This document shows, piece after piece, positions 1-61,825 of a stretch of DNA of 64,000 nt; the first letter of the stretch is position 1, and each line of letters begins with the position of its first letter. Position numbers and translations under genes: made by a program. The notes below the pieces were generated by a model. It was not told the origin of the DNA and did no database searches. It saw nothing but the letters and a program-made list of their open reading frames with translations. The DNA lies in contig NC_133769.1 in NCBI RefSeq assembly GCF_003597395.2, forward strand, positions 177,729,173-177,793,172. Reading direction: 5' to 3'. Origin of the DNA: Chelonoidis abingdonii. Its lineage: Eukaryota > Chordata > Testudines > Testudinidae.

Positions 1-880
1 TTCCCCACACACCTTTGATTGGAGATTTTCATTAGCAGTGGTAGTTCAGCCAATGCATGTGGTTTGCTCACTCTGACTGTCTTTGCTAGACAGTATTGGA
101 ACCTTCCCAGAACCATGTTTACTCTGAAAATGGTGGAATTTTCCTGCCTTACTGGTACCAGAGGAGCCTTTTGTGCCTCTATCATACCAAGCCTCAAGGC
201 TACTGACATGGTCAGAGAGCGAGGTCTTTTTGAAGAGGGTACCTTAAGAAGCAAATTAGAGCTCCTCCTCTTAGAATCTTTAGAGGAGGTCTTTGAAGCC
301 TTCCCCTATCTAGAAGGGTGTTGCACTGAGGTCGAATGACCACTAGAGACTGTGGCGACTGATGTATAGTGGGGTTCTCCTGACCTGGCTCTGAAGTGGG
401 GGGAAAGGAGCACTCCTACATTAAGAGTCGCAGCTTGATTTTGCAGTTCTTCTGTGCCCTGATTTGAGAGCTCAACAGAAATTACACTTCTGTGAGACGT
501 GCAATTCACCCAGGCAGTGAACATACATACAGCATCTGTCACTGACCAGGATAGCCTCTCTGCATATGAGCCAAAACTTAAACTCCAGTGACTCAGACAT
601 GCCCCTCACAGGGAGGATTTCCCAAGAAGAAATTAAACAATCTTCCAATAACCAGTAATTATCTGCTAATATTGGTAGTCCATCGCTGACTAGGACGATA
701 TTGTCACATTTTTCCTCTATGGCTAAGCATTTCACTCTGAAGTTCAAACCCTGATGCACAGTCAACCAAAATAAGGGCATGGGAAGTCCATATCTATGAT
801 GTTTGATGATGCAGCTCTGTGATACATTTCACACTCAGCCCGGAAACTATTTTGTCTATCTGCTCAAACCTGTTACATGC
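1..880. other. unassigned sequence at left edge
   Basis: No coding feature is supported. Open frames on both strands are short, without recognisable domains or splice context. On the minus strand the wording around 19-339 vaguely resembles reptile DIRS gag leader sequence, but not enough to call. It may be old repeat, and part may belong to the 3' end of the minus-strand retrotransposon that follows. Confidence 0.3.
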
Positions 881-899
881 TGATCTTGTCAGAGACCCC

Positions 900-2150
900 A
901 AATGAGTCCAGTTCTGAGCCATTTGCTTGAGTTCTTTGACATGGATGCCAGTCTACTGGAGACTGCTCATCAGGTTATCTCTGAAGCACTTATGCGGACA
1001 ACCCTTCTTTCTTTTGCCCTGCCTCAGCTCCTTATACAAGATCCGTTTTGGGAGACAATGGTCTTCCATTCTGACGACGTATCTAGTCCACCTAAGTTGT
1101 GCTCTCAGTAGCATTTCCTCAATGCTGGTTGTGTTTGCTCTCTCAAGGACCTTGATATTGGTCAATCTGTCCTGCCAGCAAATATTCATAATTGAGCAGA
1201 GTGAGCACATGTGAAATTGCTCAAGATGTTTCATATGCCATCTATAAAGAGTCCATCTCTCAGATCCATACAAGAGAGATATTAGGACCACTGTATCAAC
1301 AATGACCTGAAGGTTGCTATGTCTATGGTCCATCAAGGTGCAGTCATCTGCAAAAAATGCCTTGATGAGAAGTCTCTCCAACGTCTTGGTCTTAGCATCA
1401 AGTCTTTGAAGATCAAAGAGGGAGCCATCCAGTTAGTAGCAGATATAAATCCCCCAACCCAAGTCCCTCATGGCATGGCTGAGGACACAGGCAAAGAACA
1501 AGTTGAACAGCACTGGATAAAGTATGCAGTCTTGCTTCACTCCCTTTGAGATTTTGAATAAGTCAGAAAAGTTACCATTGCAGAGTACTTGCACTGTCAT
1601 GTGGTCATGGAACAGCCAGATGATTTGTATGAATCCTCTCGGGCAGCCTAGTTTATGTAGAAAAGCCCATAGACCCTCTCTGTTGACATATCAAAGACTT
1701 TGGTCAAGTCAGTGAAGACTGCATACTGGTCCATGTTCTACTCTAAACATTTTTCCTGGACCTGCCTTATGACGAAAATCATAGTACTATGAGCTGGCCT
1801 GAAATCACACTGCACTGCTGGCGTTCTCTCCTCAGACATGTTTGGAATGAGTCTCTTCAGTAAAATGCAAGCTAGTATTTTCCCTGCTATACATAGTACG
1901 GAAATGCCTCTGTACTTTCCACAGTCAGTTTGCTGCCTTTGGCTCTAAACAGTGATACAATAATAGCATCTTTGAAGTCCTGTGGCATTTCTTCTTCCTC
2001 CCAAATGCTACTCAAGTTGTTGTGAAGACACCTTGATAGCCTTTGGGCCTGCTGCTTTGTATAGTTCTGATGAAATACCATCCTTTCCAGATGCCTTTCC
2101 AGACCAGAGTTCAATTGTTTGATGGCTTTCATGATGTCAACTGATGGAGG
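900..2150 (-). mobile_element. decayed non-LTR retrotransposon, reverse transcriptase and C-terminal region
   Basis: Minus-strand translation shows pieces of one LINE reverse transcriptase in several frames. At about 2132-1887 is an upstream segment with MKAIKQLNSG and SIWEEEEMPQDFKDAIIVSL, typical of the fingers region. At 1381-953 is the post-RT part with FADDCTLMDHRHSNLQVIVD, then LLYGSERWTLYRWH, QDRLTNIKVLERA and QLRWTRYVVRMEDHCLPKRI. These belong to a non-LTR family common in reptiles and fish, possibly RTE-like; I cannot fix the clade. Stops and frameshifts make it non-functional. Plus-strand frames across it are antisense shadows. Confidence 0.8.
953..1381 (-). pseudogene. reverse transcriptase C-terminal fragment of the LINE
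   Basis: This 142-residue open stretch begins just before the catalytic FADD box (residues about 10-13) and runs through the thumb and a conserved C-terminal block, YGSERWTLYRWHMKHLEQF through LRWTRYVVRMEDHCLP. The second Asp-Asp of the RT active site is intact. The upstream palm is out of frame and contains stops, so the fragment cannot yield an active enzyme. Confidence 0.75.
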
Positions 2151-2239
2151 GAGGTTGAGATCCTCTTTGATGGGTTTCTTGGTAATTGATCAAAGACACG
2201 CCAATTGAGTGTGGATGCTCTACTGAGTAGACTATTGAA

Positions 2240-2580
2240 GTGTTCAACCCATCTCTGCATGATACTAACAAACTAAATAAACAAAGTAGAATGAACTCAG
2301 CAATCAGCCAAGGCATGCACAATGCTGACATGCTAAACTCTGTTTCAGGCCGAGGCAGTTTGCCTATACAGCTTGATTCAGCCTCAGTGTGGGGCACAAG
2401 GATATTAGCAGTGCATGCAGAGGTCAAATGGACACTGCTGATTAAAGTCTCCAATCTAAGGTATGTGGGGCACATGAGCACCTGTAGTGGAGCACCATAG
2501 GGACAGTACTGAAAGAACAGACATGTCTGTGTGGGAGAAAAAGACTAGTTTTAAATACAAATACCTTTCCGAATAAAAAC
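2240..2580. other. intergenic/intronic stretch, no feature seen
   Basis: Short open frames on both strands lack domain signatures. It may still be 5' sequence of the minus-strand LINE, since on that strand LINE coding would begin further right, but I see no endonuclease motifs. Confidence 0.3.
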
Positions 2581-2824
2581 ACCAAGAACAATGACAAACA
2601 AATAGAAGGAAAATGGATATAATTAAATATGATATTTTAAAAGCATCCTCCAGGACAAAAGTCCTCTTCTGAGATAAAGAGCCAACTGACAGCTACAGGG
2701 TTAACCTTTAACAACAAATGTAATGTTAAAGAATAAGATGCTTGTTTTAATGGACAAACTATCTACATGCACAACTCTCTGATGCATTTTGTTTGATAAT
2801 AATTGTACACTAGCTTCTTTCATC

Positions 2825-3020
2825 CGAGGAGCTCAAAGAACTTTGATATACTAACTTTAATTGAGCTTCACAGCACCCTTCAGAGGTAGAAGTCCTAATA
2901 TCCCTGTTTTATAAGTGGGTATAATGAACAAGGAGTCCCAGTGACTTACTCAAGGTCATACAATGAGTCAGTGACAAAGCTGGAAATAGAACTCATAGGT
3001 CCTTACTGCTTGTTAATATC
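2825..3020 (+). mobile_element. MIR/CORE-SINE-like repeat
   Basis: The segment resembles the CORE and 3' part of amniote MIR elements: 'gaggtagaagtcctaatatc', then 'aaggtcatacaatgagtcag', then 'tggaaatagaactcataggt'. These correspond to the familiar block where a balance line ('cccaaggtcacacagc') precedes 'gccaggattcaaacc'. Divergence is high, so this is an old copy. Confidence 0.55.
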
Positions 3021-3029
3021 AAATACAAT

Positions 3030-4300
3030 CTAATCTTTTTATTTCACAGCCATCTGGATAGCAGTGTTAGTCAGCTTTTGTTTGGTTTATGGAATATAGG
3101 AACTTGATCATGACTACAACAGCATTGCCAGTGACAAAACCTTACATGTGCTGCATGGAAATATATTTAAGCTGTCATTCACAATTTTAAATAAGATGTT
3201 AAAGTAGCATATCTCCTATTGCTTTTCCTGTCTAGTTTTCTGTTTCAAAATTTCTAGTTCAAAGCTGCAACGGATAAAATAATAATTTAAGATTAACAGG
3301 AAGTATTAAACATTATTCACTGTACAGTGGCAATATTTCTTGCATGACCATTCTAAAATAGAGTTCAGAATCACTCTACATCCATATAAGTATATATTCA
3401 AATATACACAACTCCCCAAGTAAAGACTGCTTACAGAAACAATAAGGGCCATAATTCTGCCACTGAATACATAGATAAAACTTCCTTTAAAGTTAACAGA
3501 AGACATTGTCTGCAAGCATATGACTGCAAGCAATTTGGTCTGAAAATTTTAAATAATGTTAAATACATACTTTATACATATTCTGAATAAAAAAAGTTTT
3601 TTAAAATGTGGAAAATATAAAGTAGGAAAACACAGAGCTAAAATTAAGATTTTTTTGTGAAAGAGTGTTCTATATAATGCATTGCGACACTTATACATGA
3701 GCCTCACCATGGTAACCTCTGCACGAGTACCCACAGTGCAGCTCATGGCTGCTCTAAAATACAGCCTGCAGCTGCCTTATTCTGTCAGTGTGGAGTGAAG
3801 AGAAAGCAGATCAAATGCAGGGATTTTTTGCATGTGAAATCAATCTACTCCAAGAAAACATTGTGGTTATGTGCATTTACATTTTGATTGAAAAATATGT
3901 ACATTTATAAGTAAATAGGTGCTACCCTTGAGTTCATGGAAACACACCACTTAGTATCACAAAATGTGAGTATCCTTACAGTACAAGTAGATAGCATTGA
4001 GTAAGTTAAAACAGAGTCTGAAGCACTTAATCACGAGAAGGAGACAGAAAAGGAGCTTGTGGAATCCAACCCTGTTCCCCCGATCCTCCACACCACCACC
4101 ACCACCACCAGCCAGACAAGGGAGATTTCCTCACTTCAGCAGCTGGATAGGAATGGAAAGAAGAGATACTTTCTTGAATGGCATTTGAGATGAACAGAAA
4201 ATAATTACAGTGCAATATCCTAACATTGCTTTGGGATGTTTTTCTCAGTGCAAAAACAATCGGTATCACTGAGTCATGAAGCCACCATTAAATATACTGC
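3030..4300. other. intronic or flanking DNA with a CAC microsatellite
   Basis: AT-rich sequence with no recognisable exon. A short trinucleotide run of CAC units occurs at about 4090-4110. It creates the Trp-rich and Pro-rich shadow frames seen here and is not coding. Confidence 0.5.
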
Positions 4301-4339
4301 TGCACACCACTGGGTAAACGATATGGCCTGTATTTTGAA

Positions 4340-4390
4340 GGTCAGACTAGATTATCGTAGTGGTTCCTTCTGGCTTTAAACATCACAAAC
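4340..4390 (+). mobile_element. CR1 3'-end fragment
   Basis: The string 'aaggtcagactagattatcg' followed by 'tggttccttctggctttaaa' matches the conserved 3' end of reptile and bird CR1 LINEs (ggtcagactagatgatca ... tcccttctggcctta). Only about 50 bases are recognisable. Confidence 0.6.
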
Positions 4391-4582
4391 CATTCCAGGA
4401 TATTGCAAGATAAGTTCCTTTGACTCCGTTTGCTGTAGCACAGTAGTTCTTCAAGGCTGAGTACACATGGGCACTCCTTTAAATCAATCATCTAGCAATA
4501 AGAGGGGCTAGCAGAGTTTGAAAAATGGAATTTGGTAAATGTTCAGAGGAAAAAAAGTGTGGAAAGACATAGCTGCGAAAAT

Positions 4583-4855
4583 ACAGTAGAACCTCAGAGT
4601 TATGAACACCAGAGTTATGAACTGCCAGTCAACCACACCCCTCATTTGGAACTTGAAATACACAATCAGGCAGCAGCAGAGACAAAAAAAGTAAATACAG
4701 TACAGCACTGTGTTAAACGAAAACTACTTAAAAAAAGGGAAAGCAGCATTTTTCTTCTTACTAAAGTTTCAAAGCTGTATTAAATCAATGTTCAGTTGTA
4801 AACTTTTGAAAGAACAACTGTAACCTTTTGTTCAGAGTTATGAACATTTCAGTGT
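4583..4855 (+). mobile_element. pogo/Tigger-like MITE
   Basis: It begins at a TA with CAGTAGAACCTCAGAGTTAT, the terminal inverted repeat style of pogo/Tigger elements. A repeated 'agagttatgaac' appears twice near the left end and again, as 'cagagttatgaacatttcag', near 4832-4850. A second copy in reverse orientation lies at 32541-32899 and shares the internal block around 'aaagcagcatttttct'. It has no coding capacity. The right terminus is decayed. Confidence 0.7.
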
Positions 4856-4859
4856 AGCC

Positions 4860-6579
4860 AGTGCTGAGGTGAAACACCAAGTGAAGAAAAACAGGGTTTT
4901 GGAGCAGAGCCCAGAGTGTAGCTGCAGCTTTTTGCCTGGAGCTGGAGCACAGCCGGAGCACAGCTCCAAAGCCCTGGAAAATCATGTTCCATTTGAAACT
5001 ACAGGATTAAATACAGGTAGGCAGAAATTAACCACCCCACATAGGAATGTGGCTAGAATAGTGGGATTATGAAATCATGATAAATGCTATGAGATCTTTA
5101 GTGACCAGAAGTGGGCATAAAAGATGGGCATCTGCTCTAATGGCAAGCTAACAAAATCAGAGGGAAAAGTACCACATACTGAAGCACCAACAACCTCCTG
5201 GACCAGCTAGCAGTTCTTTGGAGATTTCCCATCAAAATGCGGACCCCACCTGATAGTGTTTAATTTAAGAGAATTGAATGATGATATGAATGCAGAATAC
5301 AGTCAGCTTTTTATTCTGCTGACCGTCTGATAGAAGATAAATCCTCTAACTATTTCCTCATCCAGATTCCCAATCTACCACAGTTCTAGTGACATTAACT
5401 CTCTCTTCTGGTGGCCCTAAGATCACACTAGGAAAGTCACTGTCTTAAATCAGTGATCATAAAGTAGGTTTACCATTAAGTTTTAGATAAACAGATATTT
5501 ATTTTTATTACATATAAAAAACAACTGATTTGTAAGAGGAAATCTCCACACAACAGCATAAACACTAAGGAAGAATGCAACTATGAGAAAGTAAGTTCTA
5601 CTCCATTTATGTAATTACCTATTCTAAGATGCAAGGCAGTTCTAAGGGAAAGCGAACCAGCATGGAAAGATAACAAGGAAACTTTCAAACTTTGCCTGAT
5701 TTCTGGGACCAAAGCATCTTGAAGGTTCATGGTTTCATTTTTGTTATCAACTCAGCACTTCTGGATTCCAGCTGTAACTGGAACAGACAAGTCTCTTTCT
5801 GAGCTTTCTAGTCATGTTTTGAAGATTTCCGGGTGGAGATAAGCATCCAAATCTTTTGAGGCTCACCCTTCAGGGTGGAAGGTCCCAGAGCTCAGGCTCC
5901 TGTCCCAGCCCAGAAGTCTACACAGTAATGAAAAGGCCCTGCAGTCCAAGGCAGCGGGCACAGGCCAGCCATGGATTTTTCTTCGCTGTGTAGACAGTCC
6001 CAGAGGAGACGTGGGACCACTGATTACAGAAGTAAGGTGATCTTAAGACACAGCAAAAATTGCACATAGGAGTTGCAGCTTTCAACCAACAGGCTGAGGT
6101 AACAGGTAGGTGCTGCAGTGCAGCCCACTGCCCCGAACCCAAATTGGATAGATTTTTCTTCCTCAGCATCCGCACATCCCCTACATAAATCAGGCTACTT
6201 TGGCTTTATCTGGTTAAAGGCAAGTGTCACCCAAAAGGTAACTCCCCTTAATGGGCTGAGAGGATTTACCATCTGTAAACACCAGTTTAAAAACTGATTT
6301 GCAATTTTACTTTTGATTAAAAACATTTTTTTCTGAATTCACTTACAATGTGTCAGAGTGGAGTATAGTAAGTGCAGATTTTTACAAATAAATTTACACT
6401 AGTTTTGCAGAGGATATAATTTTAACTGAGTATTATGGGATTTCCAATGCAGGTCTGCTTAAGGAATTCTAGTTTACGAAGATGAACAGCATGTTTATCA
6501 TCATGAACTGAAATTAAAAAAGGAAGTCTGCATTGCAGTGAACTATGGCTGGGTATAGCGTATTTCCTATCACACGCAC
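4860..6579. other. intron sequence, nothing recognised
   Basis: This lies downstream (on the minus strand) of the 20-codon DCAF6 exon. I looked for the next expected linker exon (human NNNEKLSPKPG and IKLNFTDEW segments) and did not find it. Remaining frames are short and unstructured. Confidence 0.4.
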
Positions 6580-56693
<50,114 letters not shown>

Positions 56694-58290
56694 CTACAAA
56701 GCAAACAAGAAAGGCTTGTGTTAGGTTAATATTTTCAAAACAAATAGCAACTCATGGAAAAATAAAATAAACTTTCAGCCAATAATCCCAAAGTTCCAGA
56801 GTATGGAATGCCAGTAATGTACACAGTCTGTTATCCATAGAACAAAGAAAATGTGACAAAGGAATGGATTGGGAGATAAAGCAGTATACAAGAGGCATAT
56901 ACATGCTCTTTCTTACTCTACCTCAAAATGAGAAATGAAAGAGTTGGAAGATCACTGTCCTACAAGTATTTCTTGAAATAGCCAGTACCTATATTTTGAA
57001 GATTCTGACTTTTGGACACTAATCCTGGAACATGAAGAGGCAGAATTACATTAAGTGGTAATGAGCCACTAGACAGCTGGCAGTGGCAGCTGAGACAACC
57101 TAAAGGGAGCAAAGAAATCTAAAAGAAGCACACTATTGACTTTTTAAATGTACTTTCCTGAAGTCATCCCAAAAATAAAACAGCACAAATTATGAAAGAG
57201 CAAAATCATATTAAAAAGTTTTATGGTGGGTTTCACAGCATCTCTACTTCTAAATTGGAACTTAACCTCACTACTGTAGAACACCAACAATTCTAAACTT
57301 GACTATTAGTTTATTACCAAAAATTTTAACATGACGCACATTTAATTCAGCAATGATTTTTAAAAAATCATACATACACAGTACAATTTAGCAATGTAAA
57401 TGCAATGTATTTATTATACTATAATCTTTTATATAGTCTCAATGTTTTGTGGCAAAATATTCTCTATACTTTCATTTCCTAACTCACTTTAGATTAGAAT
57501 ATTAAAACTGAACAAAATTAAAAAGCTATGCATGCTTTTCCACTTTGATTTACTTTATTTCTCCCACCTCTGACAATGATACCAGACTGACAATATCATT
57601 TTTTTAATAGCCATGGTCTCATTCTCATGTTAGCACAAGATGTTTACAATATGACAAGGACTTTTGAAGCTTTCCACCAATTAACTTAATCAAAGAAAGC
57701 TTTATGGAAATCAAGTTTCTCTGTAAATTCTTGCCTTGTATTTTAAAAGCATTACTTCAAACTTTTTTAAATGATTTATGAAAGTGCTAACGATATATTA
57801 TTTAATATTCTGCATGTTCTAAGATATGGATACAACTATATATTACATATCCAGAGAGCCAATCAACTCACTTTATGTCACCGCATTCTCCTCTTTATTC
57901 AGATAGGTTCAGAAGAATTCAATAAACAGAAATGTGGAAAAAAAAAAACAAAAAAAACCAAACCAACCTCAGAGCTCAATTTTGTTTAAAATGAGCAAAG
58001 AGTTCAGCACCAAATCCATAGAGCTCTGCTGCCAAAGTAAGAGATCTCAATGGGTGACTCCTATATATTGAGATGCTTTAGCTCAGTCACAGCTAATGCC
58101 CAAAATAAGTGGTGGCTCTGATAGATACCTCCCCTCACATTCCATGAAAGAAATATTTTTGACTTCACACCAAATCATATCTGAGCTCCCAAATAAAAAT
58201 CAACAAACTAAATAATATGAGGCTTTTCTCCATTCCCTAACAACTTCTCTGTTAGTTATGATATATATGGTATATATCATATCATATATT
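56694..58290. other. DCAF6 upstream intron with TA-rich tract
   Basis: No exon encoding the first WD repeat was found. A TA-rich simple tract at 58258-58295 precedes the CR1 element. Confidence 0.45.
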
Positions 58291-58293
58291 GTG

Positions 58294-59610
58294 ATATACC
58301 TGGACTTTAGCAAAGCTTTTGATACGGTCTCCCGCAGTATTCTTGCCAGCAAGTTAAAAAATATGGATTGGATGAATGGACTATAACGTGGATAGAAAGC
58401 AGAATAGATCAAAGGGCTTAATCAGTAGTGATCAACGGTTCGATGTCTAGGTGGCAGCCAGTATCAAGTGAAGTGTCCCAAGGGTCAGTCCTGGGGCCGG
58501 TTTTGTTCAACATCTTCAGTAATGATCTGGAGGATGGGATGGATTGCACTCTCAGCAAAAGTGCAGATGATACTAAACTAGGGGGAGAGTAGATATGCTG
58601 AAGGGTAGGGATAGGGTCCAGAGTGACCTAGATGACTTGGAGGATTGTGCCAAAAAAAATCTGATGAGTTTCAACAAGGACATGTGCAGAGTCCTGCACT
58701 TAGGATGGAAGAATCCCATAGAATCATAGAATATCAGGGTTGGAAGGGACCTCAGGAGGTCATCTAGTCCAACTCCCTGCTCAAAGCAGGACCAATCCCC
58801 AGACAGATTTTTGCCCCCGATCCCTAAATGGCCCCCTCAAGGATTGAATTCACAACCCTGGGTTTAGCAGGCCAATGCTCAAGCCATTGAGTGATCCCTG
58901 CCCCCCATGCACTGCTACAGGCTGGGAACCAACTGGCTAAATGGCAGTTCTGCAGAAAATGACTTGGCGATTACAGTGGATGAGAAGCTGGATATGAGTC
59001 AATAGTGTGCCCTTGTTGCCAAGAACGCTAACGACATAGGAGCATGGTCAGCATATTGAGGGAAGTGATTATTCCCATCTATTCAGCACTGGTGAGGCCA
59101 CATCTGGAGTATTCTATCCAGTTTTGGGCCCCGCACTACAAAAAGGATGTGGACAAATTGGAGAGAGTCTGACAAAAGGCAGTGAAAATGATTAGAGGGC
59201 TGGGGCACATGATTTATGAGGAGAGGCTGAGGGAATGGGATTATTTAGTGTGCAGAAAAGAAGAGTGGGGAGAGGATGACAACAGACTTCAACTACCTGA
59301 AGGGGGTTCTAAAGAGGATGGAGCTAAGCTGTTCTCAGTGCTGGCAGATGCCCGAACAAGGAGCAATGGTCTCAAATTGCAGTGGGGAGGTCTAGGTTGG
59401 ATATTAGGAAACACGATTTCACTGGGAGGGTGGTGAAGCACTGGAATGGGTTACCTAGGAAGGTGGTGGAATCTCCTTCCTTAGAGGTTAAGGCCCGGCT
59501 TGACAAAGCCCTGGCTGGGATGATTTAGTTGGGGTTGGTCCTACTTTGAGCAAGGGGTTGGACTAGATAACATCCTGAGGTCTCTTCCAACCATAATCTT
59601 CTATGATAAT
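58294..59610 (+). mobile_element. CR1 LINE 3' portion, interrupted by another CR1
   Basis: Starts in the RT at YLDFSKAFDTVS (58298 on), continues with [18 protein letters not shown] and a degraded catalytic box (SADDTKLGG, Asp pair kept), and the block around QKAVKMIRGLGHMIYEERLR. It ends with 'ggttggactagataacatcc' and 'aatcttctatgataat'. Stops occur early and the copy is older than that at 28556. A reverse CR1 fragment at 58718-58906 splits it between VLHLGWKNP and MHCYRLGTN. Confidence 0.9.
58718..58906 (-). mobile_element. CR1 3' fragment nested in a CR1
   Basis: 'agaatcatagaatatcaggg' and 'ttggaagggacctcaggagg' open it in reverse orientation, followed by 'ccaactccctgctcaaagca' and 'ttgaattcacaaccctgggt'. 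It ends 'gtgatccctgcccccc'. It is only the terminal ~190 bases of a CR1 subfamily different from its host. Confidence 0.9.
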
Positions 59611-59614
59611 ACCC

Positions 59615-61820
59615 ACCACTGCTCCCCTACTCCTTCCCCAAAAAGGGAATGCAGCCTCCCTTTGTTCTCCTCTCACCTCCCCATCCCTTATTGAGTCATA
59701 TACTATACCCTTCACCAGGTCACAACCAGCCCTACTCCTCTTTCTTCCTTGGTCACAGGCCCTACCAACCTGCCTTCTTTGCAATCAAAAGCTCATCAGC
59801 CCCTCCCTCCCTCTACCTCAGATTTCTCCAGTTGAGACCCTGGTGCTGCTTCTGAAATTGACATGAGGCTCTGCAATGGGGCTGTGCCTGCACTCAAACT
59901 CTGGGGAACTCCTGATTCTGCCCCAAGAGGGCTGAAAAAGCAGAATGAGTATGTGCAGCTCTCAGCACTGTTCTATACTTTCACTGAAGGAAGCTCTCAG
60001 CTTCATCATCATCCCATCTGTCCCAGTCCCTCTCATCTCCAGCTACACTTCATGTACAGCAGTACCATAAGGGACTGAACAATGTCATTCCCTCCCTGTC
60101 TGACTGTATTCTATGGTAACAGTGTCAAGGGCTAATATTTCCAGCCTCTCCCTTCCCTTCCCTTATATCCCTTGCTGCTCTCTTTATTGTGCTGACAGAA
60201 TGGGAAAATTAGAGGCACCTGTCACAAAAGCTGTTTATGCACAAGCAGAGAAAAAGGAGAAAAGATTTAATATGTGGGTCTCAGCTCTATTTCATTATCA
60301 GTCACCACAATGCCCCCCCCCTTTAAAAAACAAAACAAAAAAAACCAGCAGCAAAATGCTTGCTTCAGAGCACCATTTGGCCTCCTAGACAAAACTAAGG
60401 CCTGAAATACTTCAGACCTTTTCCACAGGAGTTGATGGGTAATCAAAATACTGTACATTTCACATTCAAAAATTGGAAATTGCTTATATATTGCACAGAA
60501 AATCAACTGACGTGGGAGTAATGAAAGGGCAAAACTTTAAATTGTGTCTTATTGTACAGTGAAATGTTGGGACAGAATTCCTAAATCAGACAGCAATCGG
60601 TTGGTTTGCTGATTTCTCTTGCTCTTAACTATAAATATCCTACTTCCAGCAGCATATATAGGATGAATAAACTTTCTTTTGGAAATTCCATTTCAATTAT
60701 AACTCCTATAAGTGAAACTAAAATCTTTATTCATTGTAACTAAATTCTTCACTATACCATAATTCAGGCATTTTACTTAAAGTAAAAACTGACGTCATCA
60801 GTTTTATTTACAAATCCCTAGGTCCAGAGATGGAGTGGAATGAACACATGAGGTAAGACTAGGAAAAGTGGTTGAGTTTAGGTTGGTCTCAGCTAACACA
60901 TGCTAGACAAACACAATCTAAATTCTACCATTTTCCGAGTGAACATCTACTACCCTCATCTCTCATAAAATTCTTGCCTCAGCTAGACTTTAAATAACCT
61001 GCATTTTCTTGCTGTGTAGTGTCTCTTGTCTAATACAAATAAATGTACACATACAGAAAATTAGTTCTTAGTTTTAAGTACCATTTGCCTTGAGCAGAAT
61101 AAAAAAAAGAAGATCCCACTCAGAAGAGTTCATCACAGGTGCCCATGAATAAGTAAAATCAGGAGAGCCTTTTCCATTAGGATTTGTAGTTATATTAGAA
61201 AACTTAGTAAGATTCTTTTTCACTCTGGGTCTCTCAAACCACAGAAACATATGGCCCATTCAAACTAAGTGAATATTATATTAGAACACCATCTGTACTG
61301 GCAGGGAATTCTATTATGTATGCACATTTTCATCCTCCCAAGATATATTGTGTAACTATGAAGAGGGCTTACCCTTGATTACACATGTTTTATCAGCTGC
61401 ATATGTTCTAAATTAAAAAAAAAAATCTTGGTTTCACTTTTTATTTTGCTAAATTGTGGTTAGCCCTGGTGAAATAGTGCAATATAAGTATTTTTACCTG
61501 GTTCCTTTTTTGTAAGAATTTTTTCAGGGTTTACCTGAAAATTGATAAATTATGTTGCTACTATTTTTTTCCAGAGAGCAAAAAAATTTAACATTTCTCA
61601 CTCACAAGTTGGCATGCATCATCACCTGCATCTTCAGTTCATGTTCCATCATACTGCTTAGTAAGTCTGTGCTAATTTTGAAATACTAGATACATGCAGC
61701 TGTAGGAACTCAAGTGGTTCCTCGGTTGGGGTGGGGAAGAATAGTCAATGCAAACTGAATGCCTTCAATTTGCAATCTGTCAGACAGACATGAACCAAAT
61801 TTTAAGCGACCAACCTTTCA
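59615..61820. other. intron or upstream sequence, nothing recognised
   Basis: Pyrimidine-rich region at 59620-59830 gives Pro/Ser-rich shadow frames. No domain, exon or named repeat was identified. Confidence 0.4.
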
Positions 61821-61825
61821 GTTAT

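Noticed and set aside
57771..58412. Possible first-WD exon of DCAF6 right of 56693
   Set aside because: The minus-strand frames here contain no WD-like residues and no splice sites in the required phase; the exon must be outside the window.
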